From Halothiobacillus sp. (GTDB lineage Bacteria; Pseudomonadota; Gammaproteobacteria; Halothiobacillales; Halothiobacillaceae): a stretch of 64,000 nt of DNA. A program made the translations under genes and the position numbers. Within the stretch, counting starts at the first letter, position 1. Every line of letters starts with the position of its first letter. The stretch lies in contig JADQCE010000003.1 in NCBI GenBank assembly GCA_016278265.1, positions 415,296 through 479,295 of the forward strand, written 5' to 3'. The notes under the pieces were generated by a model, which saw only the letters and a program-made list of their open reading frames with translations, did not search any database and was not told where the DNA came from. Positions 8,551-16,979 of the stretch are shown in pieces.

Positions 8551-8591
8551 AGTCGCAGGCAGACCGATATGGTCGCTGCGGCTTTTTTCGT
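8551..8591 (+). terminator. Terminator after the DUF4282 gene
   Basis: A GC-rich imperfect stem (CGCAGGCAGACC / GGTCGCTGCG around GATAT) is followed by CTTTTTTCG. A second hairpin of CCCCGG / CCGGGG lies just upstream near 8521-8543. Confidence 0.6.
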
Positions 8592-8743
8592 TCCTAGACC
8601 GTTCATCCGGTTGGCCCAGCCGCGGTCCACTACAATCCATCCAGGATCAGCAGGCCGGAGATCGGCGACTTGTGGTTGACGGGGCGTTGGCCATGTCGCC
8701 GTCGTCCCGTCTGTGCTGCCATGTCCATCGACGCGTGAAATAG

Positions 8744-10207
8744 ATGACTGCGATTTCCCAGGAACTGAGTTATGCCGTGCGGATGCCGGTGCTGGCGAAG
8801 TACCTGGGCATGCTCGCCTTCATGCTTGCCTTGCTGACGCTGGTGCCATTGGGCGCGGCGATGCTGTTTCAGGACTACGACATTGCCCTGCGTTACCTCC
8901 CGGTCATCGCCGTGCTGCTGGCCGCCTGGGGTGCATCACGCGCCATCCCCGAACCCCGACGGATACAGACGAACGAGGCGCTGACCATCGTCACGCTGGC
9001 CTTCGTGCTGTCCCCGCTGCTGATGACCTTCCCGTTCATGGCAAGCGGCCTGAGCTTTGCCAATGCCCTGTTCGAGGCGATCTCCGCGGTCACGACCACC
9101 GGCCTGTCGGTGAGCACCGATCTCGCGAGCAAGCCGGAGACCTTCCTGTTCGCCCGTTCATGGATGCAGTGGTACGGCGGCCTGGGGATCGTCGTGCTTT
9201 CGATTGCCATCCTGATGGGGAGCCAGATGCCCGGGCGCAGCCTGACCGAGCCGCTGGGAGGGGAGGCGCTCGCGACGACGACGCGGAGACACGCCCGTCA
9301 GGCACTGGTCATCTACAGCGCCCTGACGGCGGCCGGCATCGCCGTGGTCTGGTTGATCTCCGGCAATGCCGGGGTGGCGATCAACCATGTGCTGGCCGCC
9401 GTGTCGACAGGCGGGTTCTCGTCTTTCGATGACAGTCTGGCGGGGCTCGATGGCTGGACCAGCCGCTTCGCCATTATCGGCATCAGCCTCTGTGGTGCCC
9501 TGCCGTTGACGCTCTATGCGCTGATGGCATCGAGGAAGTGGCGCACGGGCATCCAGGATGTGGAATTGCTGGCCTTGGTGGCGGCGGTCGTGCTGGTCGC
9601 GCTGCTGTTGTTTCTGTCCCTGCGTTTGCAGACGGGCATGGGGCTGTCGGATGCCGCCGGCCACGCGCTTTTTCTGGCGATGTCGGCGCAAACCACCGCC
9701 GGGTTCACGACGCTCGATCTGAGCGCGATGGACGACAGCGCCAAGCTGAGCATGATCGTGTCGATGCTGGTCGGCGGCGGTGTCGGCTCGACGGCAGGCG
9801 GCATCAAGCTGTTGCGCTTGCTGATCCTGCTGCGCGTGATCCAGGTAATGCTGCGACGCGCGACCATGCCGTCACACGCGCTGCACTACGCCAGGCTTCG
9901 CGGCAAGGTGCTGGATGACACCACCCTCCAGCGTGTCCTGATCCTCATCCTGCTGTACGTTGGCGTGGTGGCGTTCTCGTGGTTCGCCTTCCTGGCGTAT
10001 GGCTATGCGCCCATGGATGCGCTTTTCGAGGTGGCTTCGGCCACGGCCACGGCCGGTCTGAGTGTCGGCATCACCACCGCCGACATGCCGGCCTTCCTCA
10101 AGGCAGTCTTGTGCCTGGACATGTTGCTCGGACGGCTGGAAATCATTGCGTTGCTGGTCGTCCTCTATCTCCCGAACTGGGTCGGAACGCGTAAGGATGC
10201 CCCATGA
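8744..10207 (+). CDS. trkH: TrkH-type potassium uptake membrane subunit (first copy)
   Basis: A 487-residue polytopic inner-membrane protein that would form the K+ translocation pathway of a Trk/Ktr system. Four pore-loop repeats can be seen: AVTTTGLSV near 115-123, AVSTGGFSSF, AQTTAGFTT and ATATAGLSVG, each carrying the filter glycine. The region between the loops has paired helices as in SKT-superfamily channels. Its stop overlaps the start of the following TrkA-like gene by 4 bp (ATGA), so the two are translationally coupled and act together. A second complete trkA/trkH pair lies at 39.6-42.4 kb. KtrB-type and TrkH-type cannot be separated with certainty without alignment. Confidence 0.9.
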   Translation: MTAISQELSYAVRMPVLAKYLGMLAFMLALLTLVPLGAAMLFQDYDIALRYLPVIAVLLAAWGASRAIPEPRRIQTNEALTIVTLAFVLSPLLMTFPFMASGLSFANALFEAISAVTTTGLSVSTDLASKPETFLFARSWMQWYGGLGIVVLSIAILMGSQMPGRSLTEPLGGEALATTTRRHARQALVIYSALTAAGIAVVWLISGNAGVAINHVLAAVSTGGFSSFDDSLAGLDGWTSRFAIIGISLCGALPLTLYALMASRKWRTGIQDVELLALVAAVVLVALLLFLSLRLQTGMGLSDAAGHALFLAMSAQTTAGFTTLDLSAMDDSAKLSMIVSMLVGGGVGSTAGGIKLLRLLILLRVIQVMLRRATMPSHALHYARLRGKVLDDTTLQRVLILILLYVGVVAFSWFAFLAYGYAPMDALFEVASATATAGLSVGITTADMPAFLKAVLCLDMLLGRLEIIALLVVLYLPNWVGTRKDAP

Positions 10208-10881
10208 AAGCGATATTCGTCGGTGCGAGTTCCACTGCCGTGATGACGGCGCAGGTGCTGTTGAAACGAAACCATGAAGTGGTGATCGTCGAACGGGAAA
10301 AGGCGAAGCTCGACGAGCTCAGCAACGAGCTGGACTGCGGCTTTCTGCTTGGCGATGGCAGCAAGCCTGCCCTGCTACGCGAGACGAACCCGCAAGCCGA
10401 CGACGTGCTCTACTGCCTGACCGGCGAGGACCAGACGAACATCATCGCCAGCCTGGTCGGGCGATCGCTGGGGTTCGAGAAGGTGGTCACCAAGATTCAG
10501 GACCCGAGTTACGAGCATATCTGCATCGAGCTCGGCCTTGATTCCACGATCATCCCGTCGCGCACCATCGGCCGGCATCTGGCCGATATGTTCGAAGGGC
10601 GCGACCCGTTCGAGCTCTCCACCATCTTCCGTTATGACGCCTCGACCTTTTCGTTTGTGGCCCAGAAAGACCAGGTCGGCGCCATCAGCGCACTGGCCCT
10701 GCCCAGGCCCAGCCGCATCATGTGCCTCTACCGCAATGAACAATTGATCATCCCGGATGAAGACGAACGGATCGAGATCGGTGATGAAGTGATGATCATT
10801 ACGCATCGGAAAAACGTCGACGCATTGCATGAGCAGCTGGGGCCGGTCATCGAGGATAAATCCGATGAGCCTGGTGCATGA
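10204..10881 (+). CDS. TrkA/KtrA-type regulatory subunit, single RCK domain
   Basis: 225 residues with one RCK_N (about 1-125) and one RCK_C domain (about 140-220, ending in GDEVMIITHRKNV), the size of KtrA rather than the double-length TrkA at 39.6 kb. It would bind nucleotide and gate the channel encoded upstream, with which it overlaps by 4 bp. The first Rossmann loop reads VGASSTAV, so two of the three glycines of the usual GxGxxG motif are replaced; later features, including the acidic end of strand 2 (VIVERE) and GDGSKPALL, are retained. Nucleotide preference may therefore differ from standard family members. Confidence 0.85.
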   Translation: MKAIFVGASSTAVMTAQVLLKRNHEVVIVEREKAKLDELSNELDCGFLLGDGSKPALLRETNPQADDVLYCLTGEDQTNIIASLVGRSLGFEKVVTKIQDPSYEHICIELGLDSTIIPSRTIGRHLADMFEGRDPFELSTIFRYDASTFSFVAQKDQVGAISALALPRPSRIMCLYRNEQLIIPDEDERIEIGDEVMIITHRKNVDALHEQLGPVIEDKSDEPGA

Positions 10882-11210
10882 CGCGATGCCCCACGCTCCA
10901 AAACCGAATGCTTCGGTTGGCAGGGAGGCGAGGAATCATGAAGCGCTTTCTGGGGGCGGCGAGCAAGTTCCGTTTGTTGCCGTCGAGACGGGTGCCCACT
11001 GGTCCGGCAGAGGCGGATCCGCGTCCGGTTCCCGGATTGTCTTCCCCATGATCCCGAGGCGCGGGTGGCTGGAGGGTCAGGGCGCTCGAGTCGAGCCGTC
11101 TGACTGGTCAGTAGCCGACTGTCCGGGGTCCGGGCCGTCCTCCCGTGATCCTCCACTACCCTTAACCGGGGCGGGCTCACCCATCAACAAACTCAAGGGC
11201 AGGAGACGTT
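10882..11210. other. Intergenic region without recognisable gene
   Basis: 329 bp between the ktrA-like gene and a membrane-protein gene. Frames crossing it show no family features. Nothing structured stands out beyond short GC-rich inverted pairs. Confidence 0.4.
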
Positions 11211-11669
11211 ATGCGCGAGATGAAAGATTATTCCGAATGGGTGGGTCGCTTTGTCTATTTGCTGATCAGCCTGAGTCTGGCCATGATCAGCGTCGCCATG
11301 ATGGCGGCCGCCTTGTGGGATATCTGGCTGTCGTTGCACGATAAGGCCTTGTTCGTAAAGTCGCTTCTTGATGCCATTGGGCTGATCGTGATCGGCATGG
11401 CGGTATTCGATGTTTCCAAGTTCCTGCTGGAGGAGGAAGTCTTCCGGAGCAGCTCCACGAAGTCGCCGGCCAAGCAACGAGCGACCCTGTTGAAGTTCCT
11501 CGTGATCATTGCCATCGCCGTGAGCCTGGAAGCCCTCGTGTTCATCTTCGATGCCGGGAAGCAAGATGTCGCTGACCTGGTTTACCCCACCTTGCTGTTG
11601 GCCTCTGCGGTACTGGTCGTGGTCGGTCTGGGCGTGTACCAACGGCTGACCCGGGATGAAGCAAACTGA
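11211..11669 (+). CDS. Four-helix membrane protein of unknown function
   Basis: 152 residues with four predicted transmembrane segments (about 14-36, 48-66, 93-112 and 122-143) and a charged loop between helices 2 and 3 (KFLLEEEVFRSSSTKSPAKQR). The ATG follows GGGCAGGAGACGTT, which contains a good AGGAG site. It is transcribed in the same direction as the potassium-uptake pair, but 329 bp away, and ahead of a LapA-like gene. I do not recognise the family; general similarity to small uncharacterised bacterial membrane proteins is all that can be claimed. Confidence 0.65.
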   Translation: MREMKDYSEWVGRFVYLLISLSLAMISVAMMAAALWDIWLSLHDKALFVKSLLDAIGLIVIGMAVFDVSKFLLEEEVFRSSSTKSPAKQRATLLKFLVIIAIAVSLEALVFIFDAGKQDVADLVYPTLLLASAVLVVVGLGVYQRLTRDEAN

Positions 11670-11738
11670 CCGGGATGCGTTCCGGGTTCGTATCTCGAGC
11701 AAGTCGCCGGGGCTTGAGGAAAATCGGAAGGGGGCAAC

Positions 11739-11948
11739 ATGGGTAAAGCGAAACTGATCGCCGCGCTGGTGCTGGTGGCGGTCGTGCTGATCATCGTCTT
11801 GCAGAACACGCAACCGGTCGAGACCAGGGTGCTGTTCATGACGCTCACGATGCCCAGGGCCGCCCTGTTGGCGATAACGATGCTGATCGGTGTGGGCGTC
11901 GGCATGCTCATCGCGTTGGCCTTGTCGGCTCGAAAGCGCAACAGGTAA
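11739..11948 (+). CDS. LapA-domain (DUF1049) small membrane protein
   Basis: 69 residues with two hydrophobic helices. The pattern LIIVLQNTQPVETRVLF followed by a glycine-rich second helix (LIGVGVGMLIA) and a basic tail matches the LapA/YciS domain family, which in enterobacteria takes part in assembly and regulation of lipopolysaccharide synthesis. A GAAGGGGG ribosome binding site precedes the ATG. The gene lies 69 bp after the four-helix membrane protein and could be cotranscribed with it. Confidence 0.75.
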   Translation: MGKAKLIAALVLVAVVLIIVLQNTQPVETRVLFMTLTMPRAALLAITMLIGVGVGMLIALALSARKRNR

Positions 11949-12035
11949 GCGGGCGGTGGCGTGGCTCATGGGGTGGGGCGGCGATTTCCCGCCCGGCATG
12001 GCGTCTCCCTGAGCATTCGGGCATCCTCTCGTCCG

Positions 12036-13100
12036 ATGATTTCCGAACGACAACTGCTTTTCCTGACCCGCGCCGGCTACGAGGGCGACTGCGCCGCCCA
12101 GGTGCAGGCTGTCGCCGCCGAGGCCGGCGTGCATGGCTACTGCAAGGCCAAGCCCGATACCGGCTACCTGACCTTCATCGCCCACGACCCCGAGTCGCTG
12201 GCGGCGTGGTTCGAGGCGCTCTCGCTCGATGACCTGATCTTCGCCCGGCAGTTGTGCCTGGCCGGCGAGCCGCTCGACGACCTGCCGCCGGACAACCGGC
12301 TGGGACCGATCCTCGCCGCGCTCGACGGGCAGACGTTCGGCGGCACCTATGTCGAGACGCCGGATGCCGAGGCGACCCGGCCGCTGATGCGACTGGCGCG
12401 CCAGTTCACCAAGCCGCTGGAGCAGTCGATGCGCAAGCGCGGGCTGCTCGAGCCGGGCAAACGGGAGCTTCCGCGGCTGCATCTCACCTTCATTGATTCC
12501 ACTACCGTGATCCCCGGCTGGTCGCACCCGGGGCAGGCGGCACCGAGACCGATGGGCATCCCGCGCCTGAAACTCTCCAAGCACGCGCCCAGCCGCTCGG
12601 CGCTCAAGCTCGAGGAGGCGCTGATCACTTTTCTCTCGCCCGACGAGCGCCAGGAGTTGTTGCGTGCTGGTCTGGAGTCGGTCGACCTGGGTGCCGCACC
12701 CGGTGGCTGGACCTGGCAGCTGGTGCGCGACGGGCTGATGGTCACGGCCGTCGACAACGGCCCGATGGCGGATGAGTTGGCCGCGTCCCACCAGGTGGAG
12801 CACCGCCGCGAGGACGGTTTCACCTTCCGCCCCGAGCGGCCGGTGGAATGGCTGGTCTGCGACATGGTGGAAAAGCCGATCCGCGTGGCGGCGCTGATGG
12901 CCGAGTGGATGGCGCGGGGTGATTGCCGGCGGGCGATCTTCAATCTCAAGCTGCCGATGAAGAAACGCCAGCAGGCGGTGATGGAGTGCCGGGAGTTGAT
13001 CGAGGATCGATTGGTTGCCGCCGAGGTGCCGTTCGAGATGGATGTTCGGCAGCTTTATCACGATCGGGATGAGGTGACGGCGTATTTGCGGCGTGTGTGA
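12036..13100 (+). CDS. rlmM: 23S rRNA 2'-O-ribose methyltransferase RlmM
   Basis: A 354-residue protein that methylates the 2'-OH of C2498 of 23S rRNA using S-adenosylmethionine. The N-terminal half is the RNA-binding (THUMP-like) part; the C-terminal Rossmann methyltransferase carries SRSALKLEEA, VDLGAAPGGWTWQL, the aspartate in TAVDNGPM, VEWLVCDMVEKP and LKLPMKKR, which supply the K-D-K-E catalytic set of RrmJ-like enzymes. I start at the ATG at 12036 (MISERQLLFL), since the frame upstream to 11961 encodes no family sequence. It is followed by composite repeat element 2. Confidence 0.9.
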   Translation: MISERQLLFLTRAGYEGDCAAQVQAVAAEAGVHGYCKAKPDTGYLTFIAHDPESLAAWFEALSLDDLIFARQLCLAGEPLDDLPPDNRLGPILAALDGQTFGGTYVETPDAEATRPLMRLARQFTKPLEQSMRKRGLLEPGKRELPRLHLTFIDSTTVIPGWSHPGQAAPRPMGIPRLKLSKHAPSRSALKLEEALITFLSPDERQELLRAGLESVDLGAAPGGWTWQLVRDGLMVTAVDNGPMADELAASHQVEHRREDGFTFRPERPVEWLVCDMVEKPIRVAALMAEWMARGDCRRAIFNLKLPMKKRQQAVMECRELIEDRLVAAEVPFEMDVRQLYHDRDEVTAYLRRV

Positions 13101-13117
13101 TGCGTCCCACTGCTAGC

Positions 13118-13802
13118 CGTAGGAGAGGGTTTCGCACGCATCTTGTGTGACGAGGCTCTCGGTTTGCCGCCATGCCCGGCGTGCGAGTCGATTTTCTTGC
13201 TTGTCCAAGAAAACCGACGAAAAGAAGACACCCCGGCGCCTTGGCCCTCCGGGCCTGATCGCCGCGGATGGTATCCGCGACGATCAGCCTCGCGACCGAG
13301 CGATTGCGGACGGGTCGGTTCGACGCGACGTCCTGTCGCGGTGAACCTCTGGCCGGCGTCCCTGCCGGCCAGACCCTGCAACCCCTCGCTAGCGAGGCAA
13401 GGCACAAGGGGACTCGCCCCTTCGATTGCGTTTGAAACGCGACCTCCCAGCGTTCCTGTTGCCTTGAGAAGCTGTTGTATGTCGCCGGATGGTTGGGAGC
13501 CAGGCCCCCTTGCGTCCTGTCTCGCGGCTGGTGGGTGGCTCGGGGTCGGAGCGACAGGGACGTCGCTCCGAGGCTCGCCGTGACAGGAAGTCGCGTCGAG
13601 CCGGCCCCGAAGCCAGCCGCCGGTCGCGAGGATTCGAGTCCGGACATCGTCCGGGCTCGAAGGCCCGCAGGGCCAGGACGCCGGGGTGTCCTTCTTTTCG
13701 GGTGTTTTCTTGGACAAGCAAGAAAATACCCTCGTGCGCCGGGCACGGCGGCAACTCCTTGCCTGCTCGCGCAACCGGCGCGCGAAATACCATCCAGCGG
13801 CC
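13118..13802. repeat. Composite inverted hairpin element 2 (units E and F)
   Basis: Second composite of the same design as the one at 3.9 kb. Unit E reads leftwards (13118 to about 13396) and unit F rightwards (about 13520-13802), with a spacer of about 120 bp. Recognisable parts: TTTTCTTG/CAAGAAAA hairpins at 13192-13213 and 13705-13726, GGCCC-NNN-GGGCC hairpins in both units, inner 10-bp hairpins at 13348-13373 (loop GTCCCT) and 13546-13571 (loop AGGGAC), and ends carrying GCGTGCGAAAC or a variant. The inner stems of the two units differ, but their loops are exactly complementary, as in element 1. Overlapping open frames are considered spurious. Confidence 0.75.
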
Positions 13803-14029
13803 CAAAGCATGTGTCCTCCGAAACCGCATGTACGAGCCTTCTCGAACGGGCACGGCCGCCGACGCGGCGCTCCCACTCTGGCTGGGTGGTATCGCCCCTT
13901 GGCCATGAGGCCCGTCAAGAGGGTGCGCACTCGAAACAAGCCGCCGCCGACAGTTATATTGCCCTTGCCGTATCGCCGAGCCGATAACCGGACATCCACC
14001 CGCCCATCAACCCCAGTCGGAGCCCTTTG

Positions 14030-15400
14030 ATGCCCCAATCCGAGAAGATCCAGCAGCTTGCCGCGGCCTTTCGGCGTTTTGAACACGGTGAGGTCGACGC
14101 CGGATCGCTGTGCGACGACCTGGCCGCGGTGCGTGATCAGGACATCGCCCGGGCGATGGCCGAGCTGGATCGCGACGGCATGGGCCGCGTGCTGGACCTG
14201 TTGCCGGCCGAGCGGCGCACCGAGGTGTTCGGTTTTCTCGAGCCGCGGACTCAATTCGCACTGACCGAGCGGCTGGACGATGAGACCGCGCGGGAGCTGA
14301 TCGAGGGCCTGCGCCCGGACAACCTGACCGCGCTGCTCGAGGACCTTTCGCCGGAGGAGGGCGAGGCGGTGGTGCGCCGGCTCAGCCCGGAGCGGGTCGG
14401 GCAGGCGATGCGGCTGCTGGGCTATCCACCGGAGAGTGCCGGCCGGCTGATGACGCCGGATTTCATCGCGCTGCGACCCGACTGGACGTTGTCGCATGCG
14501 CTGGGGCACGTGCAGGCGCATGCCGGGCGCAGCGAGACGGTGGACATCCTGTTTATCACCGACGGGCGCGGCCGATTGCTCGGCTGGACCGGCCTGCGCA
14601 CGCTGGTGCTGGGCGACCCGGAGGCGAAGGTCGAGTCCCTGCTCGGCGACGAGCCGGTGAGCATCGTCGTCTCCGAGGACCGCGAGGAGGCGGCCCACCT
14701 GATCCAGCACTACGACCTGACCGCCCTGCCGGTGGTCGACGAGGCCGGCGTGCTGCTGGGGATGGTGACCATCGACGACGTCATGGACGTGGTCGAGGAG
14801 GAGGCCACCGAGGACATCCACAAGCTCGGCGGCCTGGGCGCGAAGCAGCTCAGTCTGCGCGGGGCGTCCATCCTCGAGCTGTTCAAGAAGCGTATCGGCT
14901 GGCTGTTGATGCTGGTGTTTTTGGCCATCTTCGCCGCCGGGGCGGTCTCGGCCTTCGAGGAGACGCTCGAGACGGCGGTGGTGCTGAGCTTCTTCCTGCC
15001 GCTGATCATCGGCTCGGGCGGCAACGCCGGCTCGCAGGGGGCAACCATGATGGTGCGCGCCCTGGCGACCGGGGACGTGGGGCCCGGGGACTGGCTCAAG
15101 CTGTGGGTGCGGGAACTGGGTGTGGCCAGCGCCCTGGGCGTGACGATGGCGACAGCGGCCTGGGGCATCGGCTTGTTCTACGGTGGCACCATGCTGGCCA
15201 ACGTGGTGTTCCTGTCGATGATCGCGGTGGTGATCTTCGGCAGCATGGTGGGCATGCTGCTGCCGTTCCTGCTTACCCGATTCCGCCTCGACCCGGCCAC
15301 GGCCTCGGCCCCGCTGATCACCTCGATTGCCGACATCGGCGGCATCCTGATCTATTTCGGCATCGCCACCGCCTGGATCGAGGCGACGCCGGCGGGCTGA
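14030..15400 (+). CDS. mgtE: Magnesium transporter MgtE
   Basis: A 456-residue magnesium channel/transporter. In order: an N-terminal superhelical MgtE_N domain (about 10-125), two CBS domains (about 135-255; VDILFITDGRGRLLGW and LTALPVVDEAGVLLGMVTIDDV), a connecting helix, then five transmembrane helices (about 290-450). The membrane part holds GSGGNAGSQGATMMVRALATGDV, split here as GSGGNAGSQG and VRALATG, and the pore-facing DIGG near the last helix (TSIADIGGILIYFG). Cytosolic Mg2+ normally locks this channel through the N and CBS domains. ATG at 14030 chosen over an adjoining TTG at 14027. The 227 bp upstream follow repeat element 2; no M-box riboswitch is visible. Confidence 0.93.
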   Translation: MPQSEKIQQLAAAFRRFEHGEVDAGSLCDDLAAVRDQDIARAMAELDRDGMGRVLDLLPAERRTEVFGFLEPRTQFALTERLDDETARELIEGLRPDNLTALLEDLSPEEGEAVVRRLSPERVGQAMRLLGYPPESAGRLMTPDFIALRPDWTLSHALGHVQAHAGRSETVDILFITDGRGRLLGWTGLRTLVLGDPEAKVESLLGDEPVSIVVSEDREEAAHLIQHYDLTALPVVDEAGVLLGMVTIDDVMDVVEEEATEDIHKLGGLGAKQLSLRGASILELFKKRIGWLLMLVFLAIFAAGAVSAFEETLETAVVLSFFLPLIIGSGGNAGSQGATMMVRALATGDVGPGDWLKLWVRELGVASALGVTMATAAWGIGLFYGGTMLANVVFLSMIAVVIFGSMVGMLLPFLLTRFRLDPATASAPLITSIADIGGILIYFGIATAWIEATPAG

Positions 15401-15546
15401 AGTTGCCCGCCGGGCGAAGGGATGGCCTGCCCCTCCATGAGGACGGCCGGGCAACCTCAGCCAAAGGTCAGTAACACGGACCGATCATTGGTGTTTCTGC
15501 TGCTAATGTTGCACAGACGTTTCGCCTTGCCGAGGAGGCCGCCGTC

Positions 15547-16067
15547 ATGTTCGTAAATGAACCCATGTTGGACGTGGTGCTGCGAGGCGTGATCCTGACC
15601 GCGCTGGCCATGTCCTGGGTCGTGCTGCTGGTGCGCATCAATGGGTTGCGGTCGTTCTCGAAAATGACCAATTTCGACTTCGTGATGACGATCGCGGTTG
15701 GCTCCATGCTTGCCGGCGCGAGTCAGTCCACCAGCTGGACTGCTTTCGTCCAGACGTTGCTGCCATGGCGTTGCTGTTTGTCGTGCAGTACTCGACCGCT
15801 CGGCTGCGCAGGGTGTCGCCCACGTTTAGCCGTGTGGTGCAGAACGAGCCGGTGGTGCTAATGCGTGACGGCCAGATACTGGAGGAGGCGCTGGCGGAAA
15901 CGCGCGTGGCAAGGGGTGATCTGATCGCCAAGCTTCGAGAGGCCAACGTGCTCGACCTCTCCGAGGTGCGCGCCGTTGTCCTGGAAACCACCGGTGACAT
16001 ATCGGTACTCCATGGCCAGAAGAGCGTGGATGAGCTTTTGCAAGGCACCCGCCGCGTCGATTGGTAA
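15547..16067 (+). pseudogene. YetF/DUF421-family membrane protein, frameshifted
   Basis: Two overlapping frames encode consecutive parts of one DUF421 (YetF-like) protein. The first part (from the ATG at 15547, with GAGGAGG upstream) gives two transmembrane helices and the family segment SFSKMTNFDFVMTIAVGSMLAG. The second part, in another frame from about 15755 to 16067, gives the third helix (MALLFVVQYSTARLRR) and the cytoplasmic domain with PVVLMRDGQILEEAL and LREANVLDLSEVRAVVLETTGDISVL. A single missing base between about 15738 and 15762 explains the break. It may be a real pseudogene, a sequencing error, or less likely a translational frameshift. Confidence 0.75.
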
Positions 16068-16374
16068 CGGGCTCCTCGATCACCCTCCGCCAGGCGCGCA
16101 ACCGCATTACCAAGCCACCCCCGCGGCCCTGGTCGTGTGTGGGGCAGCGCCACTCCTGCCTTGCATGGGACCCTCCCGGAAACCGGGGGCGGTTGTACCT
16201 CGTCCGAGTGGGCCCACCAGCCAGGCCCTTCGTGTAGGCAAGCGCCGGCCTATCTCGGTTGGTCGGGGCCATGAGGTCCGTGGTTGGGGGATTCCAGGAG
16301 GCAAGACGGCACTTCTCAGTGTTTGTCGTGTCTAGATTTGGAGTCACACGCGATACGCCACGGAGGAGCAGGTA
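16068..16374. other. Intergenic region without recognisable gene
   Basis: 307 bp between the frameshifted YetF-type gene and the DUF305 gene. No RNA gene, repeat or convincing promoter was seen. Confidence 0.4.
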
Positions 16375-16932
16375 ATGAGTCAGCACAAGCAGACGAGCGG
16401 CATGGGTTGGGGGCGCTTTGCGGGGATGATCGCGACGTCGACCTTCATCATGTTTTTCTTGATGTACCAGCTCGTATTCTCGATAGATCACGCCACATTC
16501 AGCACGAACCGCCTGATTGCCTCCTTGCTGATGGGCTGCGTCATGGCCGTCGTGATGCTGGCCTTCATGTGGCCCATGTACAAAGGCGTGAAGCTCAAGG
16601 TGGCGGTGGTCGTTGTGGCCGCATTGTTGGCCGTGGCATTGCTGTTCACGAATAGGGGCCAAGTGGTGGTCGAGGATACCGCGTACATGAAGTCCATGAT
16701 TCCCCACCACTCGATTGCCATCAACAGCTCGCGCAAGGCAAGCATCAGCGATCCGCGCGTTCGCGAGCTGGCCGACCAAATCATCGCGGCGCAGGTGCGC
16801 GAAATCGAGCTGATGAAGCGGCTCCTGGAAGATATCGATCAAAATGGCGAGCGAGGCGAGGTGGACCTGCCCCCCCGTTCCACCGAGATCACCCCTGAAA
16901 TGGAGCGCAAGATCCAGGAAGCGATGCAGTGA
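16375..16932 (+). CDS. DUF305 domain membrane protein
   Basis: 185 residues with three hydrophobic segments (about 18-36, 46-68 and 73-92) followed by a periplasmic DUF305 part. The family signature is clear: MIPHHSIAI at 108-116, then [24 protein letters not shown]. The histidine pair in MIPHH suggests metal binding; DUF305 proteins are often found near copper-resistance genes, but none is next to this one. A good AGGAGCAGG site precedes the ATG. It is convergent with the polyphosphate phosphotransferase gene. Function not established. Confidence 0.8.
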   Translation: MSQHKQTSGMGWGRFAGMIATSTFIMFFLMYQLVFSIDHATFSTNRLIASLLMGCVMAVVMLAFMWPMYKGVKLKVAVVVVAALLAVALLFTNRGQVVVEDTAYMKSMIPHHSIAINSSRKASISDPRVRELADQIIAAQVREIELMKRLLEDIDQNGERGEVDLPPRSTEITPEMERKIQEAMQ

Positions 16933-16979
16933 CCGACGCAAACGGGCGGTGTCGTTGACCGTTGGCGCCAGGGGCGGGG

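Noticed and set aside
11193..13061. 622-codon open frame on the minus strand across the membrane protein genes and rlmM.
   Set aside because: No family features, while the plus-strand genes have clear ones.
13803..14029. M-box magnesium riboswitch before mgtE.
   Set aside because: None of the conserved M-box sequence segments could be recognised in the 227 bp.
13058..15454. 798-codon open frame on the minus strand across mgtE and repeat element 2.
   Set aside because: Antisense shadow of mgtE with composition typical of spurious frames (rich in R, H, Q and G).
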